Positions 50,929 through 58,136 of a stretch of 64,000 bases of DNA are shown here, piece by piece. The number at the start of each line of letters is the position of its first letter. The stretch's first letter is position 1. This DNA comes from Streptomyces polyasparticus (GTDB taxonomy: Bacteria > Actinomycetota > Actinomycetes > Streptomycetales > Streptomycetaceae): positions 1 through 64,000 of the forward strand of contig NZ_JACTVJ010000022.1 in the NCBI RefSeq assembly GCF_014493765.1. Reading direction: 5' to 3'. The translations under genes were made by a program, and so were the position numbers. The notes beneath the pieces were generated by a model. It did no database searches. It saw only the letters and a list, made by a program, of their open reading frames with translations, and was not told the origin of the DNA.

Positions 50929-51603
50929 CTACTTCGCGGCCGCGGCCTCCTGCCGGCGCACCATCTCGTTGATCCACTCCGGTGCGTACGGAGAGGTGCA
51001 GCCCGGCGAGGTCGGGTAGTCCTTCAGAACCTCCAGACGCTCACCGATGGCCAGCGCGCGGGCGCGCAGCCCCGGGTTCTCGATGCCGATCTGGGCGAGC
51101 ACCATGTTCATCGCCCACTGCAGGCGCTCCGGAGCATCCTTCATCTCGGCCTCGACCACATCGAGCAGCCCGTCGAGATCGAGCCCCTCGGGCTTCTTGA
51201 CCACGCGCTCGGCGGTCAGCGCCCAGCCGGCACTGGCCACCGCAGGGTCCGGGTCCTCGGTCCAGGCGAGCCGCAGCTCCTCGGCGTGCTTGCTCTTCTT
51301 GACCACGTAGTTCACGAGCCAGTCCTGGACCTTCGGCGTACGGGACCGGCGCAGCATCGCGTCCAGCTGATCCCGTTCGAAGGCCTTCGGCCGGCAGATC
51401 AGCAGCGCGAGCAGCTTCGCCGCGGTGTCATCGGTGGCCCACAGCTCCTCCGCGAGCTCCTGCTGGGTCTTGAGCCGCTTGGCGATGGCCCGCAGCTTGC
51501 CGAGATTGACCCCGTGATCGTCCCCGTGCTTCTCGTTGACGGCCCGGACCTTGGGCTCGTCCAGCGCGGCGAGCTCCGCGAGCAGCTCCTCGACCTGGTC
51601 CAC
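50929..51603 (-). CDS. DNA alkylation repair-like HEAT-repeat protein
   Basis: A 224-residue all-helical protein of the AlkD-like/COG4912 type: LRAIAKRLKTQQELAEELWATDDTAAKLLALLI, QDWLVNYVVKKSKHAEELRL, AGWALTAERVVKKPEGLDLDGLLDVV. AlkD removes alkylated bases by embracing DNA with HEAT repeats, but its key Trp/Asp residues cannot be confirmed here, so glycosylase activity is uncertain. GTG 51603 follows CGAGGTGA. Divergent from the kinase gene. Confidence 0.75.
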   Translation of the reverse strand: MDQVEELLAELAALDEPKVRAVNEKHGDDHGVNLGKLRAIAKRLKTQQELAEELWATDDTAAKLLALLICRPKAFERDQLDAMLRRSRTPKVQDWLVNYVVKKSKHAEELRLAWTEDPDPAVASAGWALTAERVVKKPEGLDLDGLLDVVEAEMKDAPERLQWAMNMVLAQIGIENPGLRARALAIGERLEVLKDYPTSPGCTSPYAPEWINEMVRRQEAAAAK

Positions 51604-51760
51604 GACGGGTCACCTCGGTTCCTTCTCCGTACGGCTGCGGATTCAGGGTAGGTCAGGGCCGGGCGCAGCACCGTATCCACCTTGGGGAGTACGCCCCCGC
51701 TCCACGTATCGCCCCTGCGGTTGACCCCAGCACGTGCCCCCCGTCTCTACGCTGGGTTAC

Positions 51761-52966
51761 GTGCAGCGCCTCTACGACTTCCTCCGCAGACACCCCACGG
51801 GTGTCGACAGCTTCTGGGCTGTCGTGCTCTTCGGGATGACCGCGCTCGGTCTTGTCACGGAGGCGAGCCAGGAGGCGCGCGACCCCGGCGTCATGGCGGC
51901 GCTGCTCGCGCTGGTCCAGTGCGTGGTCGTCGCCCTGCGCCGCAGGGCGCCCGAACAGATGCTGCTGCTCTCCGCGGGCGGCGGCCTCGTCCAGCTGATC
52001 ACCGACAACGACGTGATGGTCGCGAACTTCGCGATGCTCGTGATCATCTACACGGTCGCGGCCCGCGACGTCACCTGGGCCCGGCGCTTCGCCCTCGGCG
52101 GCGGCCTGGTCGCCGCGCCGCTCTCCCAGCTGCGCTGGCACGAGGACAACGGGACGGGCGCGGTCGGCACCGTTCTGCTCACGGGCTTCATGATCGTTCC
52201 GTTCCTGCTCGCCTGGGTGCTCGGCGACTCGCTGCGCACCCGCCGCGCCTACTTCGCCCAGCTGGAGGAGCGCGCCGCACGCCTTGAGCGGGAACGCGAG
52301 GCGCAGGCCAAGGTCGCCGTGGCCGCCGAGCGCGCCCGGATCGCCAGGGAGCTGCACGATGTCGTCGCGCACAACGTGTCCGTGATGGTCGTCCAGGCCG
52401 ACGGCGCCGCGTATGTCATGGACCAGGCCCCCGACCAGGCGAAGAAGGCCCTGGAGACCATCTCGGGCACCGGCCGCCAGGCCCTCGCCGAGATGCGCAG
52501 GCTGCTCGGCGTGCTGCGCACGGGCGAGCCCGCCGAGGGCGGCGAGTACGTGCCGCAGCCCGACGTCGAGCAGATCGACGACCTCGTCAGCCAGTGCCGC
52601 GAGGCCGGACTCACCGTCGACTTCAAGGTCGAGGGGACGCCGCGGCCGCTGCCCAGCGGAGTGGAGCTCACCGCGTACCGCATCGTGCAGGAAGCCCTCA
52701 CGAACACCCGCAAGCACGGCGGGCCCAACGCCGGCGCGAGTGTGCGCATCGTCTACTTCGACGACGGGCTCGGGTTGCTCGTCGAGGACGACGGCAAGGG
52801 CGCGCCCCACGAGCTGTACGAGGACGGCGGCGCGGACGGCCGCGGTCATGGTCTGATCGGGATGCGGGAGCGCGTCGGCATGGTCGGCGGCACCCTGGAC
52901 GCCGGGCCCCGACCCGGCGGAGGATTCCGCATCAGCGCCCTGCTGCCGCTCAAACCGGCCCACTGA
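51761..52966 (+). CDS. NarL-type sensor histidine kinase
   Basis: A 401-residue sensor kinase. The N-terminal 150 residues have about five membrane helices with little outside the membrane, then a coiled-coil linker. HisKA_3 domain ERARIARELHDVVAHNVSVM carries His199; the HATPase motifs are VQEALTNTRKHGG, DDGKG and GHGLIGMRERV. GTG 51761 lies seven bases after TACGCT and has no ribosome-binding site, fitting a leaderless mRNA. Partner of the response regulator 63 bp downstream. Signal unknown. Confidence 0.93.
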   Translation: MQRLYDFLRRHPTGVDSFWAVVLFGMTALGLVTEASQEARDPGVMAALLALVQCVVVALRRRAPEQMLLLSAGGGLVQLITDNDVMVANFAMLVIIYTVAARDVTWARRFALGGGLVAAPLSQLRWHEDNGTGAVGTVLLTGFMIVPFLLAWVLGDSLRTRRAYFAQLEERAARLEREREAQAKVAVAAERARIARELHDVVAHNVSVMVVQADGAAYVMDQAPDQAKKALETISGTGRQALAEMRRLLGVLRTGEPAEGGEYVPQPDVEQIDDLVSQCREAGLTVDFKVEGTPRPLPSGVELTAYRIVQEALTNTRKHGGPNAGASVRIVYFDDGLGLLVEDDGKGAPHELYEDGGADGRGHGLIGMRERVGMVGGTLDAGPRPGGGFRISALLPLKPAH

Positions 52967-53029
52967 CACCTGTCACTGTCCCCGTTCCCGAAGCCCCGAT
53001 CCCGCTCCGAAGTCCTTGGAAGGAACCCC

Positions 53030-53701
53030 ATGACCATCCGCGTGATGCTCGTCGACGACCAGGTGCTGCTGCGCACCGGGTTCCGGATGGTGCTCGCCGC
53101 GCAGCCGGACATGGAGGTGGTCGCGGAGGCCGGCGACGGCGCGGAGGCGCTCGAGGTGCTGCGGGCCACGGCGGTCGACGTGGTCCTGATGGACGTGCGG
53201 ATGCCGAGGCTCGACGGGGTGGAGGCGACCCGCCGTATCTGCGAGCAGGACAACCCGCCGAAGGTGCTCATCCTGACCACCTTCGACCTCGACGAGTACG
53301 CGTTCTCGGGCCTGAAGGCCGGTGCGTCCGGGTTCATGCTCAAGGACGTGCCGCCCGCCGAGCTGCTCGGCGCGATCCGCGCCGTGCACAGCGGGGACGC
53401 GGTGGTGGCTCCGTCCACGACCCGTCGTCTGCTCGACCGTTTCGCCCCGATGCTCCCGAACACCGGCGCGCAGCCGCCCCAGAAGGAGCTCGAACTCCTC
53501 ACCGGCCGCGAGCGCGAGGTCATGATCCTGGTCGCGCAGGGCCTGTCGAACGGCGAGATCGCCGCCCGGCTCGTCCTGTCCGAGGCCACCGTGAAGACCC
53601 ACGTCGGCCGGATCCTCACCAAGCTCGGGCTGCGCGATCGCGTCCAGGTCGTCGTCCTCGCGTACGAGACGGGCCTGGTGCGCGCCGGCGGCGGGAGCTG
53701 A
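53030..53701 (+). CDS. NarL/LuxR-family response regulator
   Basis: A 223-residue response regulator: receiver domain with acidic Asp9/Asp10, phosphoacceptor Asp55 (VVLMDVRMPR), Thr and Lys (LTTF, MLKDVPP), then a LuxR helix-turn-helix LTGREREVMILVAQGLSNGEIAARL, TVKTHVGRILTKLGLRDRVQ. ATG 53030 follows GGAAGGAA. Works with the kinase upstream. Confidence 0.95.
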   Translation: MTIRVMLVDDQVLLRTGFRMVLAAQPDMEVVAEAGDGAEALEVLRATAVDVVLMDVRMPRLDGVEATRRICEQDNPPKVLILTTFDLDEYAFSGLKAGASGFMLKDVPPAELLGAIRAVHSGDAVVAPSTTRRLLDRFAPMLPNTGAQPPQKELELLTGREREVMILVAQGLSNGEIAARLVLSEATVKTHVGRILTKLGLRDRVQVVVLAYETGLVRAGGGS

Positions 53702-53705
53702 GCCG

Positions 53706-54338
53706 GTGCTCGTCTGGATCAACGGCCCCTTCGGCGGCGGCAAGACGCAGACCGCGTACGAGCTGCGGCGCAGGCTGCCCGGGAGTGTGGTCTGCGATCC
53801 GGAGCACGTGGGCTTCGGACTGCACCGGATGCTGCCGCCCGCGCTGCGCGGCGACTTCCAGGATCTGCCGGCCTGGCGCCAGGGCGTCTACGAGGTCCTC
53901 GACCTGGCACTCGCCAAGCACGACGGGCCGGTGCTCGTGCCGATGACCGTGATCGACCCCGCGTACTTCGAGGAGACGGTCGGCCGGCTGCGCGAACGCG
54001 GCCACGAGGTCCACCACTTCGCGCTGCTCGCCTCCCGCGAGACGGTCCTGAACCGGCTGCGCGAGCGGGCGTTCGGCCGCGCGCTCCAGCTCGTGGCGGG
54101 CAAGGACGCGCCCCTTCGCCGCGAGACCTTCGCCGTACGCCGCCTCGACGCCTGCCTGGAGTCCCTGGCACGCCCCGAGTTCGCCGAGCACCTGTGGACG
54201 GACTCGCTCCCGATCCCCCAAGTCGCGGACACCATCGCCGAGTCGGCGGGCCTGCCCCTCCTGCCGAACACGGACGGTCCGCTACGGGGGCGGCTGCGGC
54301 GGGCGGCTACCGGGGCCAGGCACATTCGGTTCGACTGA
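53706..54338 (+). CDS. TmrB-like P-loop ATP-binding protein
   Basis: A 210-residue P-loop protein beginning VWINGPFGGGKTQTAYELRRRLPG (Walker A GPFGGGKT), very like TmrB, which protects Bacillus from tunicamycin by binding it with ATP. A second motif ASRETVLNRLRERAFGR matches the family. GTG 53706 is 4 bp after the response regulator stop, so it may be co-transcribed with the two-component system. Tunicamycin binding is not proven from sequence. Confidence 0.85.
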   Translation: MLVWINGPFGGGKTQTAYELRRRLPGSVVCDPEHVGFGLHRMLPPALRGDFQDLPAWRQGVYEVLDLALAKHDGPVLVPMTVIDPAYFEETVGRLRERGHEVHHFALLASRETVLNRLRERAFGRALQLVAGKDAPLRRETFAVRRLDACLESLARPEFAEHLWTDSLPIPQVADTIAESAGLPLLPNTDGPLRGRLRRAATGARHIRFD

Positions 54339-54419
54339 GGGGGTGGGCGCCTTCGGCGTGCTTTTCTCCTCGCCCCGGCCCATCCCGGCTGTGACATTTT
54401 GCGGCTCCGCCGCGCGTGG

Positions 54420-54468
54420 GGGGCTCCGCCCCGGACCTCGCATCCGAACTTCGTTCGGGTCTGCTCAA
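54420..54468 (-). repeat. Dispersed GC-rich hairpin element (copy 3)
   Basis: On the minus strand it matches 43 of 49 bases of 6215-6263. The hairpin has CCGAAC/GTTCGG where copy 1 has CCGACC/GGTCGG, a compensating change. It fills much of the 149-bp gap between the convergent TmrB-like gene and the 54488 gene. Confidence 0.78.
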
Positions 54469-54487
54469 ACGCCGCAGGCGCTGACAT

Positions 54488-55252
54488 TCACAGCGCCTCC
54501 GAATCCGCCCGCCCCCGCACCCTCTCCGTACGCCACGACACCACCGCCATCAGCCCCAGCGGTACGGCGGCCCCCGCGAGCAGCCCGCCCGCGAAGCCCA
54601 GACCCGACGCGGCGTCGCCCTCCGCAAGGCCGACGACGACCGCCGCGACCACGAGCGTCACGGCCGTGAGCGCGAGCGTCCAGCGCAGACGGCGGCTGAC
54701 GTAGCGACCCAGGCCACTGCGCGCGGCCGGCCGGGGCGCAGGAGCGGCGAGCTCGGCCGCGGGACCCTCGCGGACCGCGACCGGCCGCTTGAACCACGCG
54801 TACATCAGCCAGTTGCCGCACGCCTCCCAGCCGTCGGGCGCGAGCCGCTCGTCGAGGTCCTCGCGGCCGAGCAGTGAGACCAGTTCGCGCCGGTACTCCC
54901 AGCTCAGCGGCCGCTCGGCGTCGCGCCGGCTCACGAACCGGCCGAGCGCGTCGATCCGTTCGACCTCCCAGCCCTCCGCGCCGAAACGGTTGAGCAGCGC
55001 CTCGTCCGCATACGTGTCCGCGGTCCAGCGCCAGGTCTCGACCGGGCTCTCCGCGACCGCCTCCGCACCGGCCGGCGCCAACTGCGCGGCGAACTCACCG
55101 ACAGGACCGAACTCGTCGAGGCCGTCCGCCCCCGTCTCCTGCAGATGCGTGGCGACATCCGCGACCGTCGCCGCCACCCGCTCCTCCGGGAGCCCCGACT
55201 CGCGCAGCGCGGCGGCCAGTTCGGCCACGTATCCGGCGTTCGCGTCGCTCAT
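54488..55252 (-). CDS. Hypothetical protein with two C-terminal membrane helices
   Basis: A 254-residue protein. Residues 5-40 (YVAELAAALRESGLPEERVAATVADVATHL) resemble the helical domain found with PadR regulators and permease-prefix proteins. Residues 70-160 form a soluble domain (RFGAEGWEVERIDALGRFVSR), and two membrane helices follow near 190-210 and 215-240. Coupled by ATGA overlap to the PadR gene upstream. Function unknown; it may be a membrane partner of the regulator. Confidence 0.75.
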   Translation of the reverse strand: MSDANAGYVAELAAALRESGLPEERVAATVADVATHLQETGADGLDEFGPVGEFAAQLAPAGAEAVAESPVETWRWTADTYADEALLNRFGAEGWEVERIDALGRFVSRRDAERPLSWEYRRELVSLLGREDLDERLAPDGWEACGNWLMYAWFKRPVAVREGPAAELAAPAPRPAARSGLGRYVSRRLRWTLALTAVTLVVAAVVVGLAEGDAASGLGFAGGLLAGAAVPLGLMAVVSWRTERVRGRADSEAL

Positions 55253-55596
55253 GCCACGCCCCCCTTGGCGAGCAGCTCCCGTACGGATGCCTCGAACGCC
55301 AGCCACTGCCCGCCCTGCGCCTGCAGCGTGTCCCGCCCCGCGTCGGTCAGCGTGTAGTACCGCCGCCCCGGCCCCTTGTCGGCCGCCCGGAACTCGGCCG
55401 CCACCAGACCGGCCTCCTCAAGCCGGTTCAGTACGGGATAGAGCGTCCCGCCCTTGATCCGCCCGAATCCCGCCGCGTCCAGCGTCTTGGCGATCTCGTA
55501 CCCGTAACTCTCCCCGCCGGTCAGACTCGCGAGCACGAGCAGATCCAGGACACCCTTGAACCAGCTGGCTCTGCGGTCGGCCGGAGTGGCGGTCAC
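55249..55596 (-). CDS. PadR-family transcriptional regulator (short)
   Basis: A 115-residue PadR: FKGVLDLLVLASLTGGESYGYEIAKTLDAAG, then IKGGTLYPVLNRLEEAGLVAAEF and the wing GPGRRYYTLTDAGRD. GTG 55596. Sits between a CPBP gene upstream and the membrane protein gene downstream, all in one direction. The likely operators are the repeats at 56405-56454 before the CPBP gene. Confidence 0.92.
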   Translation of the reverse strand: MTATPADRRASWFKGVLDLLVLASLTGGESYGYEIAKTLDAAGFGRIKGGTLYPVLNRLEEAGLVAAEFRAADKGPGRRYYTLTDAGRDTLQAQGGQWLAFEASVRELLAKGGVA

Positions 55597-55638
55597 GTCT
55601 GTGCCTTTCGTACGGGGAGCCCGGAGGCATGGGGTCTC

Positions 55639-56382
55639 TCAAAGGGTCGCGTGAGCGCCCGAGCGGCGTTCCCGAGGCGGTACGGGGATGAACGCCAGGT
55701 CTCGTACGGTCATCACCACATGGAACACCACGGGCACCAGAAGCGAGCCGGTGACCAGGTAGAACATGGTGGCGATCGCCCCGAAGACCGCGAAGGCGAG
55801 CACTCCGCGGCGGCCCTGGTAGAGGCCGGCGAGAGCGTAGGCGGCGAGGGAAATGGCCGCGGCGACATAGACGTTGAGGCCGAGCACGCCGACGCCGAAG
55901 GCGATCAGCAGGCCGCGGTACACGAACTCCGCGCACAGGCCGTCGGTGACCGCGGCGACGGTCGCGATCCGGCGTTCGGCCGGGGTGCGCGGGAGCATCG
56001 CGGCGATGGTGCTCAGGCCGGGCACACTGCGGCCCTCGGCGTGCAGACGGCGCAGACTCCGCCCGGTCACGACGGCGCCGACGACGAGCAGCGCGCACAA
56101 CAGGGCCGCGTACCAAGGGGATTCGGGGGCCCCGAGGCCGACATCGGAGGCGGCCACGTCGTCGGCGGCGAGCAGGGCGGCTCCGGCGAGGGCGGCGGCC
56201 AGCCACCACAGGACCGTCACCAGGGCGAAGTAGCGGACGAGCGCGCGCGGTTCGCTGTCGCGGCGGCGCTCCAGGGATGCGTACATCCGGCGGCCGATCC
56301 AGGGGTCGGCGAGCAGGAGATACGCGGCGAGGACGGCGGTCGCGGCGGCACCGGCGGTGCCGAACTCCGGGGAGATGGCCAT
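55639..56382 (-). CDS. CPBP-family intramembrane protease-like protein
   Basis: A 247-residue membrane protein with about seven helices. The CPBP/Abi motifs are recognisable as AEFVYRGLL and VFHVVMTVRD. The first Glu of the standard EExxxR motif is Ala here (CAEFVYR), so proteolytic activity is doubtful although the second Glu and Arg are kept. First gene of an operon with PadR. ATG 56382 follows AAAGGGG. Confidence 0.82.
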   Translation of the reverse strand: MAISPEFGTAGAAATAVLAAYLLLADPWIGRRMYASLERRRDSEPRALVRYFALVTVLWWLAAALAGAALLAADDVAASDVGLGAPESPWYAALLCALLVVGAVVTGRSLRRLHAEGRSVPGLSTIAAMLPRTPAERRIATVAAVTDGLCAEFVYRGLLIAFGVGVLGLNVYVAAAISLAAYALAGLYQGRRGVLAFAVFGAIATMFYLVTGSLLVPVVFHVVMTVRDLAFIPVPPRERRSGAHATL

Positions 56383-56404
56383 GGGTTGCCCCTTTCACCA
56401 GGTG

Positions 56405-56454
56405 GCTACCTAGACGGTAGAGCTACCTAGTCAGGAATACAACCTATGTAGTTG
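56405..56454 (-). promoter_or_regulatory. Probable PadR operator cluster before the CPBP gene
   Basis: GCTACCTAG occurs at 56405-56413 and 56422-56430 (17 bp apart). CTACC-N5-GGTAG (56406-56420) and CAACCTATGTAGTTG (56440-56454) are inverted repeats. The sites lie 23-72 bp upstream of the CPBP start. Confidence 0.65.
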
Positions 56455-56468
56455 TGCGGACTTCGCGG

Positions 56469-56540
56469 GGATCCCTGCGTGGATGCCTGCGTGGATCCCT
56501 GCGTGGATGCCTGCGTGGATCCCTGCGTGGATCCCTGCGT
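56469..56540. repeat. 12-bp tandem repeat, six copies of two alternating types
   Basis: Units GGATCCCTGCGT and GGATGCCTGCGT follow each other at 56469, 56481, 56493, 56505, 56517 and 56529, with a degenerate copy at 56541. It is directly downstream of the ArsR-type gene's stop (56560) on the minus strand. Confidence 0.92.
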
Positions 56541-56559
56541 GGATGCCCGAGCGGACCGC

Positions 56560-57684
56560 TCAGCGCAGCACCCCTTCGATGAAGTCGCTCCCGAGCCGGG
56601 CCACCTTCGACAGATCCAGCTGGTGCAGTACGTACCGCCCGCGCCGCCGGGCCGTGATCAGACCGGCCTTCCTGAGCACGGCCAGGTGGCGGGAGATCTC
56701 GGGCGCGCTCATCCCGTGCACGTCGACCAGCTCGCTCGTCGTGTACGCGCCCCGCGCCAGGTTCCGGCACAGGCGCATCCGTACGGGATGCGAGAGCGCC
56801 TCCATGCGGCGGGTCAGCTCCTCGACGGAGGCCGTGGAGGAGAGCGTTTCGCCCGCGACCGGGTAGTGGATCGCCGGCGTCCATCCGTACCGGTGCAGCA
56901 CGAGCAGATGCGGGCGGCCCATCACGGTCGGGATCAGCCGGAGCGTGCCGTCCTCGGGGAGGACCGTCCGCCCGAAGACCAGCTTGTCTACCTCGATCGT
57001 CCGCTCGTCGTCGGTCAGGCTCAGGGCCTTGGACGCGGAGGTCAGTGCTGTGCCGAGCCCCTTGTGCCGCAGCAGCTCGCTCTTGTGCCGGGCATCGGCG
57101 GCGAGCTGGTGATGCACCCGCGCCCATACGTCACCGAAGAACTCCTCCTCGCAGTCGAGCAGCAGCCGCCGGATCCAGGCGCGCACGGCCGGCGGATCGT
57201 CGAGCAGCCGCTGCGTGAACTGCACCTGCCGGGTGCCGCGGGTGGCGGCGAGCTCGAGCACGCGCCGGCGGGCGTCCGCGTCGCTGAGCAGCGGAGCGGC
57301 GGCGAGCTTCCCGTACGCCAGGGTGCAGGTGAACTCGAGCGCCGCGTCGACGAACTGCTCGTCCTCCAGCTTGTCCAGCTGGTCGAGCTCCTCGGCGAGC
57401 GTGCCCGCGGGCAGGGCACCGGGATCGGCCAGGCCCGAGAACGGCATGAAGATGTCCGAGAACGTCGACCGCCACAGGAACTCCGCCTCGCACAGACGCT
57501 CCGCGAAGCACTGGTCGAGTCCCGCCATCACGGAGGTCGCCCAGCCCTGCATGCCGGGGTGGTGGCCGGGCTCGCTCAGGGTGTGCAGGGTCATGCTCAG
57601 CTCCGCCAGCGGAGAGGGCACGAAGGCTATCCGCTCATGCACGCGGTCCTGCGGCAGGGCGCTGATGTCGAGGGTGAAGCTCAT
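56560..57684 (-). CDS. ArsR-type helix-turn-helix protein with DUF5937-like N-terminus
   Basis: A 374-residue regulator. The N-terminal 290 residues form a helical domain of the DUF5937 type (FVPSPLAELSMTLHTLSEPGHHPGMQGW). The C-terminal ArsR winged helix (about 295-374) has ALSHPVRMRLCRNLARGAYTTSELVDVHGMSAPEISRHLAVLRKAGLI and RGRYVLHQLD. ATG 57684. A dyad TTGAC-N7-GTCAA (57726-57742) in its promoter could be its operator. Divergent from a very small gene. Confidence 0.85.
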   Translation of the reverse strand: MSFTLDISALPQDRVHERIAFVPSPLAELSMTLHTLSEPGHHPGMQGWATSVMAGLDQCFAERLCEAEFLWRSTFSDIFMPFSGLADPGALPAGTLAEELDQLDKLEDEQFVDAALEFTCTLAYGKLAAAPLLSDADARRRVLELAATRGTRQVQFTQRLLDDPPAVRAWIRRLLLDCEEEFFGDVWARVHHQLAADARHKSELLRHKGLGTALTSASKALSLTDDERTIEVDKLVFGRTVLPEDGTLRLIPTVMGRPHLLVLHRYGWTPAIHYPVAGETLSSTASVEELTRRMEALSHPVRMRLCRNLARGAYTTSELVDVHGMSAPEISRHLAVLRKAGLITARRRGRYVLHQLDLSKVARLGSDFIEGVLR

Positions 57685-57832
57685 GCCGCCAGTGTGCCCT
57701 GCGCCGCCGACAGCGCCCCTGTCGTTTGACGGCTCCTGTCAATCGGCGTGACCGGCGGCATCGGGCGGGCGGAACGTCGAGACCGCCGGGCCGCTGCGCC
57801 GACGCACGGCCGGCCCGGCACCCACCTCAGTT

Positions 57833-57886
57833 CTGTCACTCCAGTCGCCCCTGTCACTCCAGTCGCCTCTGTCACTCCTGTCATCC
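57833..57886 (+). repeat. 18-bp tandem repeat, three copies
   Basis: CTGTCACTCCAGTCGCCC at 57833, 57851 (one mismatch) and 57869 (diverged). It lies in the leader of the small gene at 57907 and stays in an open frame with it, so read-through as a longer protein from 57748 cannot be excluded. Confidence 0.85.
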
Positions 57887-57906
57887 CTGCCACGAAGGGC
57901 ACAGCA

Positions 57907-58050
57907 ATGAGCATCACCGCCCAGCATCACCTCGACCTCCACCGCGCCGCGCGCCACGGCGCCCCGCTCCCGCCCGCGCCCGGACGGCACGACTGGCGCG
58001 TGCTCAAGGAGCTGTGGCGCCATGTGCGCGCAGGTTCCGTGCGCCGCTGA
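57907..58050 (+). CDS. Small basic protein (47 residues)
   Basis: ATG 57907 follows GAAGGG. The peptide is rich in His and Arg (HHLDLHRAARHGAPLP, then RHDWRVLKELWRHVRAG). No family is recognised with certainty. Divergent from the ArsR-type gene and upstream of the convergent STAND ATPase gene. Codon positions follow the genomic GC bias, which supports coding. Confidence 0.5.
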   Translation: MSITAQHHLDLHRAARHGAPLPPAPGRHDWRVLKELWRHVRAGSVRR

Positions 58051-58136
58051 GGAGGCCGGGCGCGGGCGGCGACATCCGGCCTGCCGCGCGGGCCCGCCCG
58101 CCCGGCGATCCGCGATCCGGCCGGCGCCCACGCCCG

